From positions 1 through 22,809 of the IMG/VR virus record IMGVR_UViG_3300017786_000158: a DNA stretch of 22,809 nucleotides. One strand, 5' to 3'. Shown piece by piece: positions 15,975 to 22,113 of the stretch; the stretch's first letter is position 1, and every line of letters starts with the position of its first letter. This stretch comes from a virus. The notes beneath the pieces were generated by a model that was not told the DNA's origin, did not search any database, and saw only the letters and a program-made list of their open reading frames with translations. The translations under genes and the position numbers were made by a program.

Positions 15975-15984
15975 TAATAAATAT
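15975..15984 (-). promoter_or_regulatory. Late-promoter-like motif upstream of the 83-aa gene
   Basis: Gene-direction TTACATATTTATTAATATAAA; core ATATTTATTA (one-base variant) is 20 nt before the ATG, in the 34-bp gap after the gp15-like gene. Confidence 0.55.
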
Positions 15985-15988
15985 GTAA

Positions 15989-16969
15989 CTATGTATTTAA
16001 ATTTGAAAGATCAGAAACTGTTTCTGAAGCAATGCTAATTTTAGCTTTAGAATTAAATCTTTTTGCAGCTTTTAAATCTTTTTGTAGTGTTTCGGGTATG
16101 ATATGACCCCTTAATCTAATATCAAAGCTGCCTTTAACAAGTCTTTCTTGTCCTACAGTTAATTCAGTTGCAGTTGATATTGTATCAATAAAGGCTCTAA
16201 ATTTAAAACGTTCAGGATCACCCCAATAGGCATCAGAAGCATATTCTACAGCTTCAACTATTTTATTAAGTTGTTCCATATAATAAGTCTGAATGTTACA
16301 GCTATATTCTAATGTTACAAAATCAGGAACAACAACAGCTTGGGATTGTATAACTGGTCTTCTATTATTTAATACATTAAAATTAGAATACCCATTAATA
16401 CTATTATATCCTTTTTTTAAGCTAGCATATAAGTGGGGAGAATTAGAATCTACTTTAGCTGTTACACTTCTATCTTTAGCTATAGAATTACGTGATATGT
16501 AAATAATAGGAAGCATAATTTTTCCTCCTTTATCTCTATAATATCCATCTTTTTGATATGATTTCCATCTTTCAGGAGAAGCATATATAACAGGGACTTG
16601 AATACGTTGACCATTTTGGTAAACAAAAGGTTGAATAACATTATTAAAATAGTAAAATACTGCTTCATCTATATCTTGAACTCCAATAGAAAATGATTTT
16701 GACTTATCTCCTCTAGCTGATAGTTTAGTGGATCTATTAAAGTCTATGTTTGTAGCTTTTTGATTAGCATTAGCAACCTCGTTTGGGTTTGTTAAATTTG
16801 CTAATTCATAAGATTCTTGTTGTCCTCTAGAGATTTCTTCTTGAGATTTTGGCCTTGGTTTAAAGTTTCTTTTAGATGTAGGTGAATTAGGAATGGCAGG
16901 ATATCTTCCTTGAGCATTTTTAAATGCTCTCTCATATGCTTGGGATCGAGTTAAAGGTTTATCAGCCAT
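15989..16969 (-). CDS. 15: gp15-like tail terminator / sheath stabiliser
   Basis: Caps the finished tail so it can join the neck. 326 aa (T4 gp15: 272). The match to T4 gp15 lies in RIQVPVIYASPERW (T4 has RVPITYASKEHF at the same place), then LPIIYISR, a VTLEYSCNIQTYYMEQLNKIVE segment corresponding to the T4 strand-helix ELSIFTRYEDDMFQIVEQ, and a later RLVKGSFDIRLRG strand. The first 85 residues are a polar, Asn/Ser/Lys-rich extension absent from T4. It directly follows gp14 with a 2-nt gap (TAA-TT-ATG), and the gp13-14-15 order matches T4. Confidence 0.8.
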   Translation of the reverse strand: MADKPLTRSQAYERAFKNAQGRYPAIPNSPTSKRNFKPRPKSQEEISRGQQESYELANLTNPNEVANANQKATNIDFNRSTKLSARGDKSKSFSIGVQDIDEAVFYYFNNVIQPFVYQNGQRIQVPVIYASPERWKSYQKDGYYRDKGGKIMLPIIYISRNSIAKDRSVTAKVDSNSPHLYASLKKGYNSINGYSNFNVLNNRRPVIQSQAVVVPDFVTLEYSCNIQTYYMEQLNKIVEAVEYASDAYWGDPERFKFRAFIDTISTATELTVGQERLVKGSFDIRLRGHIIPETLQKDLKAAKRFNSKAKISIASETVSDLSNLNT

Positions 16970-16971
16970 AA

Positions 16972-17487
16972 TTAAAATCTTTCTTTGTAAGGTGATATAT
17001 TATATTTATCTGAAGGTACATAATGTGTAGTACATATAATAGATAAATTAGCGCCAAAGTTTTCTAAACCTGGATTTAAGGGATTTACCTTATTGGGGTA
17101 ATCTGGGTTTTTGCCTACAAAGTATTGGTTAGTTACTATTTGATCTATTTCATAGTAATCTTCTTGATATAAAATTACATCTCCTACCTCAGCAACATAA
17201 TTAGCATCTACTAAATCTGCTCTTAAAAATGCAAAGGTAATAGGTTGATTAAAGCCAATACCTTCTGCTCCTTCAGGAAATTCTTGATCTCCTCTATTTA
17301 TCAAACAGTCAAAAATAAAAGGACCATCAAAATATTTACTACCAGCAGCTTCACCATATAAATTGGTTTTAGTTTCTTCAAGTTTATACTTATAAAAAGA
17401 TGCCTGTTGGGTAATTATATTACCCATTAACTCACGGTTTATTCCTCTTATTAAGCTTACATCACGTAAGCTACCAAACATTGCCAT
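16972..17487 (-). CDS. 14: gp14-like neck protein
   Basis: Head-completion/neck protein that with gp13 closes the portal and accepts the tail. 171 aa, shorter than T4 gp14 (256). The family core is recognisable: a Tyr/Gly segment before an IFDCLINRGDQEFPEG, then QPITFAFLRADLVDANYVAEVGDVILYQEDYYEIDQI, corresponding to the T4 GDLIYFPMDNSLFEIN region. The start is 1 nt after the gp13 stop (TAA-T-ATG); a second in-frame ATG two codons later is equally possible. No separate promoter motif, so it is co-transcribed with gp13 and gp15. Confidence 0.75.
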   Translation of the reverse strand: MAMFGSLRDVSLIRGINRELMGNIITQQASFYKYKLEETKTNLYGEAAGSKYFDGPFIFDCLINRGDQEFPEGAEGIGFNQPITFAFLRADLVDANYVAEVGDVILYQEDYYEIDQIVTNQYFVGKNPDYPNKVNPLNPGLENFGANLSIICTTHYVPSDKYNISPYKERF

Positions 17488-17488
17488 A

Positions 17489-18634
17489 TTAACCTATATA
17501 AATTGTATACGGAACTTGTTTTAATTCCGTTTGTTTAAATTCAGTTTCCTGTGCTCTTCTTTCTAATAATGCCTTACGAGAGGTTTCATCAAAATATGCT
17601 CTTAACCTTTCTAATAAAGCTGTTTTTTCTGTTGTAGCAGCTGTTATTAGATCTGATTGATTTAGTGTTACTTCAGAATTAGGGATAGGAATATTACTAT
17701 ATTTTCCTCTTACATATCCTAACATCTCTTTGGCTAATGCTAAAGTGTATTCAAATATCCATTGGCGCCCTACAGAATTAATACTTGTGTATGTAGGATT
17801 AGTATAAGGGGTATTTGATACATTAGATACTTTACTAGGATCATTACTTACACTTTCTGAGATTCTTTCATCTCTTTTAATATATTCAAAATGCAAATTA
17901 GCACTCCCTGTTAATGGGATAGGGAATATTCTAACATTATTATCTTTAATTTCAAAACTATAATTTGATCTACGAATTTGATCATTTAATTCAATAGCTT
18001 GAATTGTTTGCAAATCATAGTTCAATGGCATCATTAAAAAATTAATAGCAGGACTCATACTACCAAACCCAAAACTATCAAATAATGATTGATACCCAAA
18101 ACCTGTTCCTGCATATGGGTCAAAGTATCTTACAATAGCAGGAGAAGCTTGATAAAATAATCTTTTAATTTCAATGCTTCCTGTAATTCCTTCATTTTCT
18201 GCCCATTGTTTCAAATCGTAATCTTGTATTGAAGCTGTAACAGGTATAAATCCTTTATGGTAAGGGACATTACCCCCTGTACCAGCTTCTGATCCATATT
18301 GTTCTGTTAGCCTAACTATAGGTTCAAAGCTAGGAGTTACAATACTGGTATTTAAATTACTACCGGTAGATAATCCTTCTAAAGATAGTTGGTTATCTCT
18401 AATTTTATAGGCATATAATTCATTACCATATGTAGTTATAGCTTCTTCAAATGCAGCATAAAAAGAAATGTCTTGCAATTCTACCTCTACTAATGGATAA
18501 CCTAATCTTCTAGCACAAAAATTAGCTACTTTATTTGCATCAGTTTGAAATGAAGTATCAGAATCATAAAACCCAAATGGGGTATCTCCAGGAGAAAACG
18601 AACTAGATCCAGGCCAAATTGGAATATTTGCCAT
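17489..18634 (-). CDS. 13: gp13-like neck protein
   Basis: Head-completion protein of the neck. 381 aa (T4: 309). It has the family pattern of an N-terminal helix ANFCARRLGYPLVEVELQ followed by FYAAFEEAITTYGNELYAYKIRDNQL, a FDPYAGTGFGY segment, an IQAIELNDQIRRSNYSFEI stretch, and a C-terminal WIFEYTLALAKEMLGYVRGKY helix followed by a helix rich in Arg/Glu (LLERLRAYFDETSRKALLER). First gene of a three-gene operon 13-14-15 with a late motif 15 nt upstream of the ATG, just past a terminator. Confidence 0.85.
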   Translation of the reverse strand: MANIPIWPGSSSFSPGDTPFGFYDSDTSFQTDANKVANFCARRLGYPLVEVELQDISFYAAFEEAITTYGNELYAYKIRDNQLSLEGLSTGSNLNTSIVTPSFEPIVRLTEQYGSEAGTGGNVPYHKGFIPVTASIQDYDLKQWAENEGITGSIEIKRLFYQASPAIVRYFDPYAGTGFGYQSLFDSFGFGSMSPAINFLMMPLNYDLQTIQAIELNDQIRRSNYSFEIKDNNVRIFPIPLTGSANLHFEYIKRDERISESVSNDPSKVSNVSNTPYTNPTYTSINSVGRQWIFEYTLALAKEMLGYVRGKYSNIPIPNSEVTLNQSDLITAATTEKTALLERLRAYFDETSRKALLERRAQETEFKQTELKQVPYTIYIG

Positions 18635-18649
18635 AATTTAACTGTTTAT

Positions 18650-18659
18650 TTATAAATAT
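18650..18659 (-). promoter_or_regulatory. Late-promoter-like motif upstream of gp13
   Basis: Gene-direction TTTCATATTTATAAATAAACAG; core ATATTTATAA is 15 nt before the ATG. Here the core is nearly palindromic (TATTTATAAATA), so the T4-type sequence TATAAATA is also present in gene orientation. Confidence 0.6.
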
Positions 18660-18660
18660 G

Positions 18661-18687
18661 AAAGAGGGGACGCTTAGCGACCCCTCT
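18661..18687 (-). terminator. Intrinsic terminator after the fibre/whisker-like gene
   Basis: AGAGGGG (18663-18669) pairs with CCCCTCT (18681-18687); the 11-nt loop contains a further CGC/GCG pairing. In gene direction a short T-rich stretch follows. It lies 27 nt past the stop of the repeat-rich gene. T-run weaker than at the other two terminators. Confidence 0.75.
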
Positions 18688-18713
18688 CTTTAATACTAAA
18701 TTAGATAATATTA

Positions 18714-19556
18714 TTATCCAGTAGGTGTTGGAGTAGGAGTACTAGTAGGTGTTGGAGTAGGGGTAGGTGCACCAGTAAATACCATAAGATATTTAGAATT
18801 ACCAGAACTACCTGATAACCATAAAGATCCTACTGTAGAAGGTTCTGTAGTAGATAATCCACTAAAGATTACATCAGATCCAGAAATATGGAATGACCCA
18901 CTTGAATCAAATGTTACTGCCTCAATTGAACCACTAGCTGCTAAGGCTGTTGCAGCAGTTGTAGCGTTTGATACCACTCCAATTACGTTTGAACCTGTTA
19001 CGAATGAAGCTGTTGCAGCAGTTGTAGCGTTTGATACCACTCCAATTACGTTTGAACCTGTTACGAATGAAGCTGTTGCAGCATTTGTTGCATCGGATAC
19101 AATTCCTGCTACGTTTGAACCTGTTACGAATGAAGCAGTGTTTGATGATTCAGCTAAATCAGCAAATTCTACGTGTGAAGCCGATACTGCGTAAGAAGCA
19201 GAAGTGGCGTTTGCAGCGTCATCAGCAAATTCTACATGTGAAGCAGATACGGCATAAGAAGCGCTTGTTGCACTACCAGCATCATCAGCAAATTCTACAT
19301 GAGATGCGCTTACAGCATAAGAAGCAGAAGTTGCATCATCTGCAAATTCAACATGAGAGGCTGATACAGCATAAGAGGCACTTGAAATAGTGTTTGTGTA
19401 AGATGTGCCATCTCCTAACTGAAATGTTTGGGTTATCCCATCAATAGTAGATCCAGTAACTGAGGATCCAGTTGCACTTGATAGGGTTGAAAGGTTACCA
19501 TCCATTTCGGTATAAGTAAGAGCAGATCCTTTTTTTAATCTGTAAACTAATCCCAT
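18714..19556 (-). CDS. Repeat-rich fibre or whisker (fibritin-position) protein
   Basis: 280-aa probable virion appendage. N-terminus MGLVYRLKKGSALTYTEMDG is a start common to many small phage fibre-like proteins. Then come four copies of ASYAVSASHVEFAD (residues 60-73, 78-91, 99-112, 120-133) and three of TASFVTGSNVxGxVS (about 140-194), giving a beta-repeat or trimeric stalk-like region. A module LSTTEPSTVGSLWLSG near 235-249 resembles a short element widespread in phage virion proteins. The protein ends in a Pro/Thr tail (PTPTPTPTSTPTPTPT). In T4 the gene directly before 13 is wac (fibritin, collar whiskers), so a whisker role is suggested by position; a tail or neck fibre is the alternative. 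It has its own promoter motif and terminator. Confidence 0.6.
   Translation of the reverse strand: MGLVYRLKKGSALTYTEMDGNLSTLSSATGSSVTGSTIDGITQTFQLGDGTSYTNTISSASYAVSASHVEFADDATSASYAVSASHVEFADDAGSATSASYAVSASHVEFADDAANATSASYAVSASHVEFADLAESSNTASFVTGSNVAGIVSDATNAATASFVTGSNVIGVVSNATTAATASFVTGSNVIGVVSNATTAATALAASGSIEAVTFDSSGSFHISGSDVIFSGLSTTEPSTVGSLWLSGSSGNSKYLMVFTGAPTPTPTPTSTPTPTPTG
18720..18772 (-). repeat. Short repeats encoding a Pro/Thr tail
   Basis: A run of near-identical 12- to 24-base units on the plus strand (GTAGGTGTTGGAGTAGG-type) encodes about 16 alternating Pro and Thr residues at the extreme C-terminus. Simple repeats like this are prone to length change. Confidence 0.75.
18946..19134 (-). 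repeat. Tandem 63-bp repeat, two perfect copies and one diverged
   Basis: 18946-19008 and 19009-19071 are identical over 63 bp; 19072-19134 is a third, diverged copy. Each unit encodes 21 residues including TASFVTGSNVIGVV. Exact identity of two units indicates recent in-frame duplication. Confidence 0.9.
19150..19380 (-). repeat. Four diverged repeats encoding ASYAVSASHVEFAD
   Basis: Four units of 54-63 bp with the same peptide but drifting codons and linker lengths, so older than the adjacent 63-bp duplication. Conservation of the peptide despite codon drift indicates selection on the protein. Confidence 0.8.
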
Positions 19557-19595
19557 TTGTTTGTTTTTTTAATTGTTAATTTAATGTTTTGTTTA

Positions 19596-19605
19596 TTATA
19601 AATAT
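19596..19605 (-). promoter_or_regulatory. Late-promoter-like motif upstream of the fibre/whisker-like gene
   Basis: Gene-direction GATATATTTATAATAAACAAAAC; core ATATTTATAA is 39 nt before the ATG and sits against the phoH stop codon. Confidence 0.6.
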
Positions 19606-19606
19606 A

Positions 19607-20332
19607 TCACCTTCCTTTAGAGCCACTAAAGGTAGAATAGGGATGATGTTGAAGTTCATTTGCATAAAAATCTAGCAAATCATCTACAATTGGATCTCTA
19701 TGGTTATTAAATAAAGTTACAGATCCTAAATTTTTTACTCTTTTTGATGCTGTGTATAAAAATTTAAATCCTGAATCTCCTCTATTTTTTAAATCAATTT
19801 GGTAATCATCCCCACATACCATCATTTTACTTCTTAAACCAATGCGTGAAGTAATCATTTCCATTTGCTCGTGAGTAACATTTTGGGCTTCATCTACAAT
19901 GATCATTGAATCTAAAAATGTTCTGCCTCTCATAAATGATACAGGTACAATTTCTATTTTACCATCACTTATAAGTTTTTCTATTTTAACTTTATCATAT
20001 AAAGAATAAAAATTTTGATAAATTGGTTGAACCCAAGGATCCATTTTTTCTCTCAAATCACCAGGTAGAAATCCTATTTCTTCTTTAGATACTGTAGGTC
20101 TAGTAATTATTATTTTTTCATATTGTCTTCTTAATAGACCGTCTAAAGCAACATTACATGCTAAGAGTGTTTTACCACTTCCTGCTCTTCCTGCTAGTAA
20201 GGTAATTGTATTTTCGAGAACAATAGATTTTGCTTGTTTTTGTTCTTCATTAAGTTGGAGTTTGAATTTAATTGGGTTTTTAGGAATTCTCTTCGGGCGA
20301 TAAACATCGTCCGTATAGGGTTTTGAAGCCAT
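19607..20332 (-). CDS. phoH: PhoH-like P-loop ATPase
   Basis: 241-aa PhoH-family ATPase. Walker A is G48-RAGSGKT-55; Walker B is MIIVDEAQ at 143-150, followed by NVTHEQMEMITSRIG, and CGDDYQIDL at about 173-181 matches the family's post-Walker-B motif (GDxxQ). Short N-terminal Lys/Pro-rich segment, no signal or KH/PIN domain, the usual compact phage form. PhoH is one of the commonest host-derived genes in marine phages; its biochemical role during infection is unsettled (RNA helicase-like or nucleotide-related functions have been proposed). It lies between the capsid and neck genes, with a variant late motif 63 nt upstream and a terminator between it and gp23. Confidence 0.92.
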   Translation of the reverse strand: MASKPYTDDVYRPKRIPKNPIKFKLQLNEEQKQAKSIVLENTITLLAGRAGSGKTLLACNVALDGLLRRQYEKIIITRPTVSKEEIGFLPGDLREKMDPWVQPIYQNFYSLYDKVKIEKLISDGKIEIVPVSFMRGRTFLDSMIIVDEAQNVTHEQMEMITSRIGLRSKMMVCGDDYQIDLKNRGDSGFKFLYTASKRVKNLGSVTLFNNHRDPIVDDLLDFYANELQHHPYSTFSGSKGR

Positions 20333-20395
20333 AAAGATTTGATTAAAATTAAACTATTAAAAAAAATAACAGGTTTTACCATAAAACATATTTGA

Positions 20396-20406
20396 TTATA
20401 AATATT
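20396..20406 (-). promoter_or_regulatory. Variant late-promoter-like motif upstream of phoH
   Basis: Gene-direction TAAAATATTTTATAATCAAATATG; the core has one extra T (ATATTTTATAA) compared with the other eight copies, and lies 63 nt before the ATG, directly after the gp23 terminator. The longer spacing and insertion may mean a weaker or differently timed promoter. Confidence 0.45.
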
Positions 20407-20415
20407 TTAAAGATA

Positions 20416-20441
20416 AAAAAACCCGGCCAAAGACCGGGTTA
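20416..20441 (-). terminator. Strong intrinsic terminator after gp23
   Basis: AACCCGG (20421-20427) and CCGGGTT (20435-20441) form a 7-bp stem with a 7-nt loop, followed in gene direction by seven T residues (20422-20416). It lies 27 nt past the major capsid stop. Confidence 0.92.
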
Positions 20442-20467
20442 ATTTATAAAGTATGTTTAAGCTCTAA

Positions 20468-22087
20468 TTATAGAGTATTTAAACCATTTACTTTGATTAA
20501 TCCATAGAATTCAGGACGTACCATCTTCTTAGCGTAACGAGTCAAGAGACCTTTACGTGGAGTAAACGTATCTGGATCGTATACTAGAGGAGTCATGATT
20601 AATGGAATGTAAGGAGCAAATACAGCACCAGCTTCTAAGAACTGTCCACCACGGAAACCTAATAAAATTTGGTTTTCAGTCATGTAAGGGTTCTTATAAA
20701 CTTTCTGACGGCTATTTAAAGCACCTACTTTTTGTACACCAAATGCATAGCTTCCTTTAGAAGTATCACCATCTGAATCAGCAGCAAATCCAGGAATAGA
20801 TTCCAAGATAGTACCTACAGAAGGAGAACATACTAAGAAATTAGCTCCACCACGTAAAGTTTTCTGGTGGATAGTGTTACTTAGCTTTTGGATTTTAGTT
20901 CCTAAAGTTTGGAACCATTGTCCTTGGCTGTTATAGAAACCTAGGTCAGAAATAGTACCATCAGTACCGTTATCTACGATTGAACGGTTATTTACAGCTG
21001 ACCATACTTCAGTACCAGCAGAAGCATTTTGGATTAACATATCTAAGATCTCAAGATCGATTTCTAATGAAATATATTCACTCAAGATAGAAGTTAATTC
21101 TGCTTCAGCATCTAAAGCGTGGTAAGCATTAAGATCTTGTGCGAACTCAGGAGTCCATACAGCTTTCAACTTACGAGTTTTAGCTACGATAGCAGATGAT
21201 TTCATCTGTACGTTGATCTCAGGGATTGCGATAGGATCGTTACCACCATTTAATGCAGTATTTCCATCTTCGAAATCACCTCTGTTTTTATCAGTAGGTT
21301 GTAATTGGTAAGAAACTTTTACTTCGTTACCACTAGTAACAGTAGATTCATTTACAATAAAGTAAACATTAGTTGAATCATCAGAAGTAAATGCAGGTAA
21401 AGATACTACAGTATCAGCTGAACCTGTTACTAGAGAGAATCCTCTAATTCCATCTTCATCTAAGCTTGGTAAAGAAGTTTTAGCTACTGTAAACTTCAAG
21501 TACTCATCAGCAACAGCAGAAGCTGAATAAGCTGAGTCGTAGTTAAGGTCTGACCAATCAGCAGAAGCGGAAGCAAAAGTTCCAGCAGATGATGTGTTGT
21601 TAATAGAGTATCCGAAACGTCCAGCTCCATACAAACCACCTTCACTTGTGTTACCAAAAGGCTCATTACCTGTTCCAGCATCACCATATAATGAAGAACC
21701 AGCAGCGAATGGAGTTTTACCAGTTCCATATTGGAAATCTAGGTAAAATACAAGACCTGAAGGTAAGTTCATAGGTTGTACTGATACGAATTCTTGAGCA
21801 GCGATCTGTCCAAATACTTTACGTACTAAAGGAAGAGCTACGCCAGCCCATTGCTCACCTACACCAGCAGTAAAGGTACCTTGTGAAGCAGTACCACCAC
21901 CAGTTTGAGAGCTTTCTACTACAAGTTGTTTAGCTTGGTTTTCAAGAATGATGCCCATGTTGTTTTTAGTAGCACCACCTAAACCTTCTAACAAACCTGT
22001 TTTTTCCCACTTTTCAGCTAAACGAGCAGCGTCGCTTTGTACTGAGTGATATGGGTTTGCACTTTCTAATAAAGTTTGTAAACTCAT
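20468..22087 (-). CDS. 23: Major capsid protein gp23
   Basis: Main head shell protein, 539 aa (T4: 521). The N-terminus MSLQTLLESANPYHS followed by KWEKTGLLEGLGG and ILENQAKQLVVE is typical of distant T4-like gp23. The body contains AGVGEQWAGVALPLVRKVFG, FVSVQPMNLPSGLVFYLDFQ, VAKTRKLKAVWTPEFAQDLNAYHALDAEAELT and the C-terminal GLLTRYAKKMVRPEFYGLIKVNGL. LLE-S (6-9) and LLE-G (about 33-36) fit the T4 gp21-type cleavage preference (L/I-x-E before a small residue), so N-terminal processing is plausible but unproven. The internal insert around 130-290 is Ser/Gly/Asp-rich and variable. It follows the scaffold gene after 26 nt and ends in a strong terminator. Confidence 0.95.
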   Translation of the reverse strand: MSLQTLLESANPYHSVQSDAARLAEKWEKTGLLEGLGGATKNNMGIILENQAKQLVVESSQTGGGTASQGTFTAGVGEQWAGVALPLVRKVFGQIAAQEFVSVQPMNLPSGLVFYLDFQYGTGKTPFAAGSSLYGDAGTGNEPFGNTSEGGLYGAGRFGYSINNTSSAGTFASASADWSDLNYDSAYSASAVADEYLKFTVAKTSLPSLDEDGIRGFSLVTGSADTVVSLPAFTSDDSTNVYFIVNESTVTSGNEVKVSYQLQPTDKNRGDFEDGNTALNGGNDPIAIPEINVQMKSSAIVAKTRKLKAVWTPEFAQDLNAYHALDAEAELTSILSEYISLEIDLEILDMLIQNASAGTEVWSAVNNRSIVDNGTDGTISDLGFYNSQGQWFQTLGTKIQKLSNTIHQKTLRGGANFLVCSPSVGTILESIPGFAADSDGDTSKGSYAFGVQKVGALNSRQKVYKNPYMTENQILLGFRGGQFLEAGAVFAPYIPLIMTPLVYDPDTFTPRKGLLTRYAKKMVRPEFYGLIKVNGLNTL

Positions 22088-22113
22088 GATTTAAGTTTTT
22101 AATAAGGGTTAAA

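Noticed and set aside
19031-19390. 119-aa rightward open frame rich in Leu, Gln, Arg and His
   Set aside because: It is the antisense shadow of the repeat region in the fibre-like gene; its repeats mirror that gene and it has no promoter or start context.
18714-19556. Tandem repeats as a CRISPR array
   Set aside because: Units are contiguous, in frame and encode repeated peptides; there are no unique spacers.
10218-20406. Plus-strand TATAAATA strings read as T4 late promoters driving rightward transcription
   Set aside because: No rightward genes exist in the window; each string lies just upstream of a leftward gene and several directly follow leftward terminators, so the opposite reading is favoured.
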